NCBI GenBank assembly: GCA_026627385.1
Contig: JAPNUR010000001.1
Coordinates: 62,001 to 126,000, forward strand
Direction: 5' to 3'
Source of the DNA: Bacillota bacterium
GTDB taxonomy: Bacteria > Bacillota > Sulfobacillia > Sulfobacillales > Sulfobacillaceae
DNA length: 64,000 bases
The notes below the pieces were generated by a model. It searched no databases and was not told the DNA's origin. It saw only the letters and a list, made by a program, of their open reading frames with translations. Shown here piece by piece: positions 53,439 through 61,168 of this stretch (its first letter is position 1; the number at the start of each line of letters is the position of its first letter). The position numbers were made by a program, and so were the translations under genes.

Positions 53439-55760
53439 TCAACCCTGCGTTGTCGAATGAAACGTTTCGATGGGAACGCATGTAAAAGCATGGATCCCCG
53501 CTGTCGTCCAACTCACCACCGTCTGGCCGCGTTCTGTCCGCGAGGACGCCAACGCGCCGGTACTAACGTACAGCGGGCTGAGACTTTGCAGCGACAGGTG
53601 CCCCTTCCCCACCGCATGAACCTGAATTGTGAGCGCGTCGCCGGCGACTTCGAGACCCACAAGTTCCGCCGTGCTGTAACGAATGGTGATGCCGTCGCTA
53701 ACTTTCAGATCGATCGGCAGCAACACGCCCTGGCGGCCTAATGCCGTGAGCGTCAAAGCCTCCGGTAGCAGCGGGCTTAGAACCTCGACATGGCAATCTT
53801 CGTCGCCCGGATTGATGAGCGATATAAACGTGCCCGAGGGACCCTGCCGAATCGTGGCATGCACTGCCGCGGGAGTGACCTTGAGCCGCCGAGTCACGCC
53901 AACGGCGTCCAGGATCTGGTCAACCACCTCATTTTGGTACGTCCAATCGCCTGTCAAGCCCATGCCAATCACGGTGACCCGGCCCTTATGCCAGGGCCAC
54001 GATGCCGCAACGGGCTTCCCCGTGGCCTCTACCCGCGCAAGCACTTGGGCTAGGGGCGGCGGAGCAAAGGTCGTAAGGCGGTGAACAAGCACCGAATCGA
54101 TGTCCAGCGCTCGCACGAGCGCGCTCTCTGAACTCTCCACGATGTCGTCCAACTTAAATGTGTGGGCAAACTCGGTTAACGGATGTCCCGCCAAGTCAAA
54201 ACGGGGAATGTCTGGTCCCACGATGAGATGCCCACCATCTTCCACGTACACCATGAGCTTATGAAGCGTCTCCGCGTCCATGTACGGCGTGGTCGCCATC
54301 CAGAGCACGGGGGTATTTTCTGGGTCAAGCGAACCTTCCTTGACGGCTATGGCATTCATCGGCACGCTGAGGTCTGTCAAGATGCGGTAAATGCCATCAA
54401 AATGATACCGGGTGCGATCGTGAATCAGCCGCTCCAGGACCTGATCATGGGCGAGATCCGCGGGAATGGTATCCGTGAGATAATACGGTGAATAGAATCC
54501 GACGGTCACGTCAACCACATTTTCGCTAGCCGCCAGCGCGCTCCCCACTGTCCGCAGCACGGACCCCAGATGCCGTACAGTGTCGTAGGACGGGCGGTAG
54601 GACCCATCAGCAGCAATCACAGCTTGCCAATCGTGACGCCGTCCGAGCGAGCCAATCCCGTCCGGGTTATCACCCCCCGAAAACATATAGTAATTCAGCC
54701 CATTCAGGCCGTGGGCAATGACGAGCCGCGTCGCCAAGCCCAGGTCGTATTTCGATAACCGTGGCCTATCGGCGAGCCGCCCCGATTGAAATTCTGCGGA
54801 ATAGGCGAGCCGATCTGGGCCATTCAGCGCGGTCGTAAACAACGTCGACAAGACCAGGTCGTGGTAATTGTCAAACCCCACCTTGCCGGGGTAGAAATCC
54901 CCCGTCAACGTCGCATTCTCCAACTCCGGAGCTAAGGCTAGCTGCGCCAAGCCGATGGGATAATCAATGCCGCGGCCGTACCAATAAAAATCGCGAAACC
55001 CGTGGACATTGACCACGAACGGCACCCGGACTCGGTCGAACACCTCGTCCTGCAAGGCTTTCAAGTAATCCCGGCGTTCGCGCTGTTGAAATGTTTGCCA
55101 CTCCCAATAACGGGCCAAGGCGTTGTCCGCCTTATGCGAAGCCGACTCTTGCTGAAACCGCTCAACCACCAGGGGGTGATAGTCTGCTTGGTTAGATACC
55201 CAATGGAGCATTCCCACCTCGTTATCGAGCTGCCACAGGATCACCGGCCCCCCGGCGTCAATGAGAAACGGCGTCAGTACATGAGACACCGCTTGGAGCC
55301 AACGCCTGGCTAACGATAAATAGACAGGATGCCGGTATGACACCACCCCCGTGGGATGCGGTTGGCCATCGCGCGTCATCGCCACCACGTCGGGATATGA
55401 GGCCGCAACCCACCCGGGAATGCCTTCGTGAGCTAATTCCGCCATCACATAGGGACCGGGCCGGACAAAGACCCACATCTTCTCCGACTGGCAGATCTCC
55501 AAAAAGCGAATCAGGTTCCGCCGGGGATGCGTCTTTCCCTCGAAATCCCAAAACCTCTCTTCGGGTTCATGCCAAAGCCAAGGAATATAGCACCCCACGG
55601 TGTTCATCCCGGCCTCGCGCATGGCGCGAACCCGCGGTTGCCACTCGTCGGGATTGAGACGGAAATAATGCACTTCGCCGCCGAGCAAAAATGTGGGCAT
55701 CCCATCAATTGTCAAATATCCGCGAGTCATGATAACCCGCAGCTGTGTGTCTTGATCCAT
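53439..55760 (-). CDS. Glycoside hydrolase family 35 beta-galactosidase-like enzyme
   Basis: A 773-aa cytoplasmic glycosidase without signal peptide. The N-terminal barrel has the GH35 pattern: FLLGGEVHYFRLNPDEW, NTVGCYIPWLWHEPEE, FVRPGPYVMAEL and the acid/base region GGPVILWQLDNEVGM. The nucleophile lies in SAEFQSG near residue 345. The rest contains beta domains, including a trimerisation-like region. It would cleave beta-galactosides or related oligosaccharides taken up by the adjacent transporter. ATG follows AAAGGTAGG. Its promoter and operator are visible upstream at 55787-55831. It is probably co-regulated with the transporter, which has a further operator. Confidence 0.85.
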   Translation of the reverse strand: MDQDTQLRVIMTRGYLTIDGMPTFLLGGEVHYFRLNPDEWQPRVRAMREAGMNTVGCYIPWLWHEPEERFWDFEGKTHPRRNLIRFLEICQSEKMWVFVRPGPYVMAELAHEGIPGWVAASYPDVVAMTRDGQPHPTGVVSYRHPVYLSLARRWLQAVSHVLTPFLIDAGGPVILWQLDNEVGMLHWVSNQADYHPLVVERFQQESASHKADNALARYWEWQTFQQRERRDYLKALQDEVFDRVRVPFVVNVHGFRDFYWYGRGIDYPIGLAQLALAPELENATLTGDFYPGKVGFDNYHDLVLSTLFTTALNGPDRLAYSAEFQSGRLADRPRLSKYDLGLATRLVIAHGLNGLNYYMFSGGDNPDGIGSLGRRHDWQAVIAADGSYRPSYDTVRHLGSVLRTVGSALAASENVVDVTVGFYSPYYLTDTIPADLAHDQVLERLIHDRTRYHFDGIYRILTDLSVPMNAIAVKEGSLDPENTPVLWMATTPYMDAETLHKLMVYVEDGGHLIVGPDIPRFDLAGHPLTEFAHTFKLDDIVESSESALVRALDIDSVLVHRLTTFAPPPLAQVLARVEATGKPVAASWPWHKGRVTVIGMGLTGDWTYQNEVVDQILDAVGVTRRLKVTPAAVHATIRQGPSGTFISLINPGDEDCHVEVLSPLLPEALTLTALGRQGVLLPIDLKVSDGITIRYSTAELVGLEVAGDALTIQVHAVGKGHLSLQSLSPLYVSTGALASSRTERGQTVVSWTTAGIHAFTCVPIETFHSTTQG
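53456..53471. promoter_or_regulatory. LacI-type operator 1 (inside GH35 3' end)
   Basis: A perfect GAAACGTTTC palindrome at 53459-53468 with the flanking ATCG on the minus strand (ATCGAAACGTTTCA). It matches the two other operators of the locus and lies about 80 bases before the solute-binding protein gene, within the last codons of the GH35 gene. A role in controlling the transporter operon is likely. Confidence 0.6.
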
Positions 55761-55783
55761 TAAACGGCCTACCTTTGTTGGAA

Positions 55784-55798
55784 ACTAAAACGTTTCGA
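55784..55798. promoter_or_regulatory. LacI-type operator 2 (GH35 promoter)
   Basis: ATCGAAACGTTTT on the minus strand (core at 55787-55796), identical in 13 bases to operator 3. It lies just downstream of the predicted -10 of the GH35 promoter and 26 bases before the ATG, a position that blocks initiation. Confidence 0.7.
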
Positions 55799-55802
55799 TC
55801 CA

Positions 55803-55831
55803 TCTATAACAGATTCAAGGGGAAAGATCAA
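55803..55831 (-). promoter_or_regulatory. GH35 promoter
   Basis: On the minus strand TTGATC (55831-55826) is followed after 17 bases by TATAGA (55808-55803). Each hexamer matches the consensus at four of six positions. The start would fall at about 55797, on operator 2. Confidence 0.5.
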
Positions 55832-55867
55832 GGTGTTGTCTAATAAATCCACATCAGTTATTAATGT

Positions 55868-56854
55868 TCAGACAACGGGCGGTGTGCTTTCGCGGATCAC
55901 CAAAAAGGTGGGAAGGACGACGCGCGGATTCACGCTTTTCCCCGACAGCTTGCACACCAGTTGGCGCATGGCTTCCCGGCCCAACTCATACATCGGCTGC
56001 CGCACGGTGCTTAACGACGGCACCACGTACTGAGCGATGCGAATATCATCAAACCCCATCAAGGCCACATCGTCTGGGACCCGAATGTGATGTTGGCGCA
56101 GGACATGCAACACGCCCAGCGCCATTTCATCGTTGGCGGCAAAAATTGCCTCGGGCTTCTTCATGGTGGCCAATAGCCGTTCCGTTTCCCGAACGCCACT
56201 GGCCTCCGTAAAATCGCCCCGCAGCACCGGTCTCTCCGGAGGCGTGAGATGCGCATCAAGGAGCGCGCGCCGATAGCCCCGAAAGCGCAACTCCGCATCG
56301 AGCGAGCTATGTGGCCCGCCTAAAAAGAGAATGTCCCGGTATCCAGCCTTAATGAGATATTGCGTAGCCTCGTAGGCGCCATTTTCGTGGTCGGCACTAA
56401 TGGCCATTAAATAGGGATGCGACAGATCGCGGTCGAGTACGACAATCGGCACATTTTGCTCCGCCAAGTCGATCACGACTTCGTCGGAAATGGTGGGGTC
56501 TAAGAGCACCGCGCCGTCCACGCGGTTTTCGTAAAGCAACCGCCCAATCGCATCACGACGGTTAGAATGGGCAATCACCACCGAATATTGGCAGCGATCC
56601 GCCTCGTCTTGCACCCCTTGGATCAATTCCGAATAAAAAGGCCCGCTCAAATCGCGCAAAAGCACCGCAATAATGTCGGTGCGGCGCGCCCGCAGATCCC
56701 GCGCAGCGCCAGTAGGCCGATATTGCATCTGTTGTGCCGCTTCTAACACCCGCTGACGCGTCTCTTCGGCAACCCGCGACGGATGGTTAAACGCTAACGA
56801 CGCCGTGGACACGGAGACGCCAGCCACTCGAGCCACGTCCTTAATGGTTGCCAT
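55868..56854 (-). CDS. LacI-family transcriptional regulator
   Basis: A 328-aa regulator. Residues 1-50 form the LacI helix-turn-helix (ATIKDVARVAGVSVSTASLA) and hinge helix (RPTGAARDLRARRTDIIAVL); the rest is the periplasmic-binding-like effector domain. ATG 56854 follows GGAGG by six bases. It is divergent from the secreted glycan-active gene at 57048, and three ATCGAAACGTTTY sites stand at the promoters of the locus, so this protein is the probable repressor. An inducer would be an oligosaccharide or its product. Confidence 0.9.
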   Translation of the reverse strand: MATIKDVARVAGVSVSTASLAFNHPSRVAEETRQRVLEAAQQMQYRPTGAARDLRARRTDIIAVLLRDLSGPFYSELIQGVQDEADRCQYSVVIAHSNRRDAIGRLLYENRVDGAVLLDPTISDEVVIDLAEQNVPIVVLDRDLSHPYLMAISADHENGAYEATQYLIKAGYRDILFLGGPHSSLDAELRFRGYRRALLDAHLTPPERPVLRGDFTEASGVRETERLLATMKKPEAIFAANDEMALGVLHVLRQHHIRVPDDVALMGFDDIRIAQYVVPSLSTVRQPMYELGREAMRQLVCKLSGKSVNPRVVLPTFLVIRESTPPVV

Positions 56855-56983
56855 CACATGCCTCCAAAACGATTCGAGAGATGGTGTCTTCCTCATCTTA
56901 AACCATCCCCCGCCATCATGCACCATCGCCTTCCCATGACATATTGCACGTCAACTTTTCTGATTTATTCTTAAAAGTTTGTA

Positions 56984-57012
56984 TTGACACGCAGCACACG
57001 ATTTCCAATAAT
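56984..57012 (+). promoter_or_regulatory. Promoter of the Glycoamylase-domain gene
   Basis: Perfect -35 TTGACA (56984-56989), 17-base spacer and -10 AATAAT (57007-57012, five of six). The start near 57019 coincides with operator 3. Confidence 0.75.
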
Positions 57013-57020
57013 TTAGTGTG

Positions 57021-57035
57021 CATCGAAACGTTTTA
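57021..57035. promoter_or_regulatory. LacI-type operator 3
   Basis: CATCGAAACGTTTTA; the 13-mer ATCGAAACGTTTT is the same as operator 2 read on the other strand. It covers the predicted transcription start of the gene at 57048 and sits just before the GGAGGGG ribosome binding site. Confidence 0.75.
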
Positions 57036-57047
57036 GGAGGGGTTGCA

Positions 57048-58610
57048 ATGTTCGCCAATCGGCGTCAACCTGTTAAGGCATTGAAGATCTCCGCGCTCGG
57101 GACCGCGTTATTGAGCCTCGGTCTCCTCGGCCTATCATCGGGCCAGCCGTCGTCTTCGCGCCCCGCATCAACCGCACCGGGCCCCATCCTGGCTCCCGTG
57201 CCCGCGCTGCACGATCTCTACGCCGGCCAACCGCTGACGGGTTGGCAAAAAAAATCCCTGATGGCCATTGCCCGCAAGACGTGGGCATTCTTTCGCACCG
57301 ACGTGAGTGCTACCACCGATTTACCCATGGACAATATGGGGTTTGACGGTGCACCCCCCGCGGGTGCCTACACCTCGCCGACGGACATCGCCATGTATTT
57401 ATGGAGTATTGTTGCGGCCACCCAGCTTCACCTCGTCACCCCGGTCGAAGGTGAAGCGTTGGCCCATAAGGCGCTGGTGGCAATTCAAGCTTTGCCCAAA
57501 TGGCAAGGGTTTCTCTTTAGCTGGTACTCAACCCAAACCGGCCAAGCCATTCAAAATCCGGGCGAAGGTCCCATCACCACGGTCAATGACCAATTTATTT
57601 CCACGGTGGACAATGGCTGGTATGCGTCCGCGCTCATCGTGGTGCGCAACGCCTTTCCGGCATTGTGGCAGGAAGCCACAAACCTGCTGTCGGCCATGAA
57701 CTTTGGCATCTTTTACGACAACGGCAACGAATCGACCGACATCACCGCTGGCCAAATGTACGGCGGATATTATGTCAATCAGGGTCCCGCGACATTTGAG
57801 TACGGGAATCTCAACACCGACCCACGGATTGCCGCTTACGTGGGCATCGGGATGGGCACGTTGCCGGGCAACGTCTGGTGGCGCACTTGGCGCACATTGC
57901 CAACCGATTTTACCTGGCAAACCCAAACTCCCGTGGGACCTACGGTGACCTACACCGATCCCTATTCGCATCAAACGTTCCCGGTCGTCGAAGGTCATTA
58001 TACCTACGATGGCATTAATTACGTGCCCAGTTGGGGCGGCAGCGAATTTGAGGCATTAATGGCGCCGTTGGTGGTCCCCGAAGCCGCCTGGGGCCGGTCG
58101 AGTTTTGGCTTAAATGACATTAATTACGCTGAAGCATCCATTCTCTACGCCCAAAACGCGCTCCATTATCCGGTTTGGGGCCTTTCTCCGGCCAGTGTCC
58201 CCGGCTTGTCGGGCGGCTATGCCGCATACGGCGCCTATCCGCTGGGCTCGGGCGGAACCGGCAATGCCTACGCCAATACGGCGGTGACACCCTACGCGTC
58301 GTTTCTCGCACTCCCGTTCTTGCCGCAACAGTCCTTCGCCAACATTGAGCGCCTCCGGAACGACTTTCCCACGCTCTACGGCCCCTACGGATTCTTTGAT
58401 TCCGTCAATCCTGTGACCGGTCAAATCGCTCCCCGTTATCTCGCCCTGGACCAAGGCATGATTCTCGCAGGCATCGACGACGCATTGACGCACGGGGGGC
58501 TTCAGCGATACTTTGCCGTGGATCCCATTGCCCAGCGCATCAAACCATACTTAGAAATGGAACAGTTCTCCATCACGTTAGCACCGGGCTTGACATTACA
58601 CAACAACTAG
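57048..58610 (+). CDS. Secreted Glycoamylase-domain (GH144-like) protein
   Basis: A 520-aa protein with an N-terminal signal segment (KALKISALGTALLSLGLLGL) and proline/serine-rich linker. It reads as an (alpha/alpha)6-barrel: WAFFRTDV near residue 75, MYLWSIVAATQL, ISTVDNGWYASALIVVRN, SWGGSEFEALMAPLVVPE and GPYGFFDSVNP with ALDQGMILAGIDDAL at the end. These are marks of the Glycoamylase (PF10091)/DUF3131 group that includes GH144 endo-beta-1,2-glucanases. Outside the cell it would release oligosaccharides for the Opp-type importer. It starts at ATG 57048 after GGAGGGG; its promoter and operator are just upstream. The exact substrate is not known. Confidence 0.82.
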   Translation: MFANRRQPVKALKISALGTALLSLGLLGLSSGQPSSSRPASTAPGPILAPVPALHDLYAGQPLTGWQKKSLMAIARKTWAFFRTDVSATTDLPMDNMGFDGAPPAGAYTSPTDIAMYLWSIVAATQLHLVTPVEGEALAHKALVAIQALPKWQGFLFSWYSTQTGQAIQNPGEGPITTVNDQFISTVDNGWYASALIVVRNAFPALWQEATNLLSAMNFGIFYDNGNESTDITAGQMYGGYYVNQGPATFEYGNLNTDPRIAAYVGIGMGTLPGNVWWRTWRTLPTDFTWQTQTPVGPTVTYTDPYSHQTFPVVEGHYTYDGINYVPSWGGSEFEALMAPLVVPEAAWGRSSFGLNDINYAEASILYAQNALHYPVWGLSPASVPGLSGGYAAYGAYPLGSGGTGNAYANTAVTPYASFLALPFLPQQSFANIERLRNDFPTLYGPYGFFDSVNPVTGQIAPRYLALDQGMILAGIDDALTHGGLQRYFAVDPIAQRIKPYLEMEQFSITLAPGLTLHNN

Positions 58611-58621
58611 ACAGAAAGAAT

Positions 58622-58639
58622 CGGGGACGGTTGTCCCCG
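58622..58639. terminator. Hairpin after the Glycoamylase-domain gene
   Basis: CGGGGAC-GGTT-GTCCCCG, a seven-base-pair stem with four-base loop, 11 bases after the stop codon. No T-run follows, so termination may need the second hairpin at 58668. Confidence 0.45.
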
Positions 58640-58667
58640 CTGGCGCGTTAAACAAATGGCTACAGAA

Positions 58668-58698
58668 CCCCAGGCAACCAAGCAACGGTTGCCTGGGG
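58668..58698. terminator. Strong hairpin between convergent genes
   Basis: CCCCAGGCAACC (58668-58679) and GGTTGCCTGGGG (58687-58698) give a perfect 12-base-pair stem with a seven-base loop. It lies between the Glycoamylase-domain gene and the convergent 34-aa smORF and probably ends both transcripts, although T-runs are poor on both sides. Confidence 0.55.
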
Positions 58699-58700
58699 AC

Positions 58701-58805
58701 CTACCGCGGGCTTGAAGGTTCCGGCTCTTCGTCAAACCATTCGCGCATCACGTCAAACCATTCCTCCCGCCTCGGCTCTTCATCCTTTCTCACATCATCG
58801 TCCAT
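58701..58805 (-). CDS. Acidic 34-aa small protein
   Basis: A short gene with a good ribosome binding site (GGAGGTG, six bases before ATG 58805). The protein begins MDDDVRKDEEPRREEW and contains two related units, EEWFDVM and REWFDEE. It is strongly acidic with aromatic residues in an i, i+7 spacing, consistent with an amphipathic helix that might bind a larger partner. No family is recognised. Just upstream lies a long inverted repeat (58819-58850). Support is the start signal, the internal repeat and the terminator-like hairpin right after the stop. Confidence 0.45.
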   Translation of the reverse strand: MDDDVRKDEEPRREEWFDVMREWFDEEPEPSSPR

Positions 58806-58818
58806 CGACAGCACCTCC

Positions 58819-58850
58819 ATGCTTCGGTTACTCACAGTGTAACGAAGCAT
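58819..58850. repeat. Inverted repeat upstream of the 34-aa smORF
   Basis: ATGCTTCGGTTAC / GTAACGAAGCAT: arms of 13 and 12 bases around a seven-base centre, with a single unpaired G. It ends at the ribosome binding site of the smORF. As RNA it would hold the bases next to the ribosome binding site in a hairpin; as DNA it could be an operator. Confidence 0.5.
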
Positions 58851-58924
58851 GCGCTTGGTCACAGCAGATAAGGTGTGAATCGTCATGAATGCGTGGTGAA
58901 TTCCCTATTGTATACGGTGAATGG

Positions 58925-59491
58925 TCATAGCGAGGAGCTGTCTTCCCATTGCCGGCGAAATTCGGCGCGCACCGTGGCCATGACCCGGTCGGCGATGGTA
59001 AATTCGGAACCCGCGCCCCATAGGAGAATCGTCCCGGCCACATGACCCCAGTAGCGGAGGTCTCGGGTCGAGCCTCGGCGGGTAAGCCCGAACGCGTGGG
59101 TCAAGCCGCTGACGATGGTCTCTTCCACAAATGTCAGCCGCCGCTCCTCGTACATGTTCAGGCCGTAGGACCATCCCATATCTACTGACCAACCCAAAAG
59201 GACGGTCAACAGGACGGGAGTCCCCACCAATACGGCGGCCGGGCCTAATGCTGCCGCCAACGCACTTTCTCCCCAGAGCCACCGGCGCCACCAGGGCCGC
59301 AACCGACTCGCCCGCTCCTCCACAATCACCAGGGGCAACAGGTGAATTTGCTCGACGCGGTCAATCGCTAACCCGCGATCCCGATACCATTGAAGAGCGG
59401 CGTCGGCCGTGCGGTACCGCAAGATGGTGCGTAGCGCGTGCCGTGCCCCGTATTGCAGGGCTTCGGGATAGTGCACCGGCACTGGTCTCAC
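58925..59491 (-). CDS. Hypothetical membrane-associated protein
   Basis: A 188-aa protein. GTG 59491 lies ten bases after GAAGGAGG; the frame is open upstream to 59620 but that part lacks a start signal. An N-terminal soluble part with IHLLPLVIVEERASRLRPWW is followed by one or two hydrophobic segments (ALAAALGPAAVLVGTPVLLT) and a C-terminal soluble part rich in charged residues. No family is recognised. Together with the gene at 59635 it is divergent from its neighbour. Confidence 0.5.
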   Translation of the reverse strand: MRPVPVHYPEALQYGARHALRTILRYRTADAALQWYRDRGLAIDRVEQIHLLPLVIVEERASRLRPWWRRWLWGESALAAALGPAAVLVGTPVLLTVLLGWSVDMGWSYGLNMYEERRLTFVEETIVSGLTHAFGLTRRGSTRDLRYWGHVAGTILLWGAGSEFTIADRVMATVRAEFRRQWEDSSSL

Positions 59492-59634
59492 GCCAGCGAA
59501 ACCTCCTTCTCGCCGCACCCCACCGTGCGTCGTGAGCGCTCGACAATTACAGGCGTGCGCGTAGGCCTCTAGTGAGATACAATACTCATAGCAGACCACC
59601 GGGGTTCCTCTCGGTCGCATGAAGGAGTCACGCC

Positions 59635-60009
59635 ATGGGCTTTGGACCCAGGACGCCAGATGTGGAGTCAGGAGTAAACGCCGTCAAGGATTTAATCGCG
59701 TTATTGTATCCGGAGCGCGCAACGCCACAGGCGCTCGCACTTTTCGAACACTCAGCGCGCCTCTTGTTGCAAGCTCGAGCCGCGCTCACCTTCGAAAACA
59801 TTGCCCGTTTGTGGCAGGATCCTGTGTGGCGCCAGTGGCTTCTGGATCGCGCGTCCCCCACGCCGGATGCGGCATTTTGGCAACCCTATCGCGATCGGGC
59901 GGTAGCACTTGCCGAGCTCGATGCCGACTTCGACTGGCTCATTAAAGATCGTCTGGCCCAAAACGAGGAGTTTTGGCGCAATGCTAACGACGGCCCGCCG
60001 GTTCCTTAG
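59635..60009 (+). CDS. Hypothetical protein resembling the lid region of TraD/HerA-type ATPases
   Basis: A 124-aa helical protein with a ribosome binding site (GGAG, seven bases before ATG). The segment FENIARLWQDPVWRQWLLDRA followed by DAAFWQPYRDRA is similar in pattern to the all-helical region found in conjugative-transfer-type ATPases (LLDIPRLLTDPAFR..., ...FWEEEF). The P-loop and other ATPase parts are missing. It may be a relic or a stand-alone helical domain. Its end overlaps the convergent PLP-enzyme gene by four bases. Confidence 0.5.
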   Translation: MGFGPRTPDVESGVNAVKDLIALLYPERATPQALALFEHSARLLLQARAALTFENIARLWQDPVWRQWLLDRASPTPDAAFWQPYRDRAVALAELDADFDWLIKDRLAQNEEFWRNANDGPPVP

Positions 60010-61166
60010 ACCGTCGGGTCCAACCCGGCCATGGCCTCAATCAAATGGTCGAGGTCGTCTTCCGTGTTAAATGAGGCCCATGAGAGCCGAATGCCGTGAC
60101 ACCATTGACTGGCCTTCGCCACCACACCCCGTTCCCACAACCATTCCGACAGGCCGGATCCTAATTGCCGGCAGGACACCGCCATCAACGACGTCGGCTG
60201 GTATTCGCCGGAGGGCGGATCCTGGACGCTTAAACCCGCGACGCTTTTTAACCGTTCGCGCGCCTGGTCGGCTAAGGTTAATTGGTACTGCGCGTGATAG
60301 TCAAAGCCCTCCTCTTCAAAGTAGTCCCAGGTCACCGACCATCCAGAAATCCGCGGCCAGCACCGCGTCCCGAATTCCAGCCCATCACCCTGGAGACTAT
60401 AGTCAGGAAAGGGGGCGCGTTCCAACAGATGGGGATCTAACGGCTCGGGCTCCAGGGGCCACCGGGTGCCGATTTCCCCGAGACGCCCATGGCGGACCCA
60501 GAGCCCTGCCCAGCCCGCCGGTGCCATCATCCACTTGTGACCACAAAAGACGTAAAAATCGACCCCTAACTTATCAGGGTTTACCACAATGTTGCCCAAC
60601 GCCTGAGCCCCATCGACCATGAGACGGCAACGGTCATGGCGCGAGACCACCTCCGCCACCTGGGCGACCGGCAAGGTCCAGCCTGTCAGGTAGGACACGT
60701 GACTCATGACGACTAGGCGCGTGTGGTCATTAATGAGCGCGCGTATTTGAGTGACAAAGCCCTCGCGCCCTGTGACCCCAACCACGCGCACTTTGATCCC
60801 GTACTGGCGCATCAAGGACGATACCGCTTGCAAGACCGCCCCATGTTCGTGATCGGTGATAATGATCTCGTCGTCGGGACTCCACTGAAACCCCCAAAAC
60901 ACTCTGAGCAGCGATTGGCTGTTGTTCTCCGTGATGCTGACCGTCCCGCCTGGCATGCGCTGTTCGACGCGTTCCGCAAATTGACGCACACCGCGCTTGG
61001 CGTTAGCATAGTGCGCATGCCACCCAGGGCCAGCCTCCACCCACTCTAGTTCACTGGCCGCCGCCGCTGCCAGGGCTGTGCTGGGTGTCGGTCCAAGCGT
61101 TCCGGTATTGAGATACGTCTTATTCATGGCTGCCGGAATGAGCAATTTTAAATCGTATCCGTGCAC
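60006..61166 (-). CDS. Class V aminotransferase / cysteine-desulfurase-like PLP enzyme
   Basis: A 386-aa fold-type I PLP enzyme. The PLP Asp is in LMVDGAQALGNI, the Schiff-base Lys in FCGHKWMMAP, and an N-terminal YLNTGTLGPTP loop binds phosphate or substrate. It resembles the CefD/SufS branch of class V; the catalytic cysteine loop of true desulfurases is not evident, so an epimerase or lyase role is possible. It lies two bases after the M14 peptidase stop and is probably co-transcribed with it. Confidence 0.82.
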   Translation of the reverse strand: MHGYDLKLLIPAAMNKTYLNTGTLGPTPSTALAAAAASELEWVEAGPGWHAHYANAKRGVRQFAERVEQRMPGGTVSITENNSQSLLRVFWGFQWSPDDEIIITDHEHGAVLQAVSSLMRQYGIKVRVVGVTGREGFVTQIRALINDHTRLVVMSHVSYLTGWTLPVAQVAEVVSRHDRCRLMVDGAQALGNIVVNPDKLGVDFYVFCGHKWMMAPAGWAGLWVRHGRLGEIGTRWPLEPEPLDPHLLERAPFPDYSLQGDGLEFGTRCWPRISGWSVTWDYFEEEGFDYHAQYQLTLADQARERLKSVAGLSVQDPPSGEYQPTSLMAVSCRQLGSGLSEWLWERGVVAKASQWCHGIRLSWASFNTEDDLDHLIEAMAGLDPTV

Positions 61167-61168
61167 GC

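Noticed and set aside
55836-55877. GTTGTCT / AGACAAC inverted repeat at the end of the LacI-type gene.
   Set aside because: Only seven base pairs with a 28-base loop and no T-run; not enough to call a terminator.
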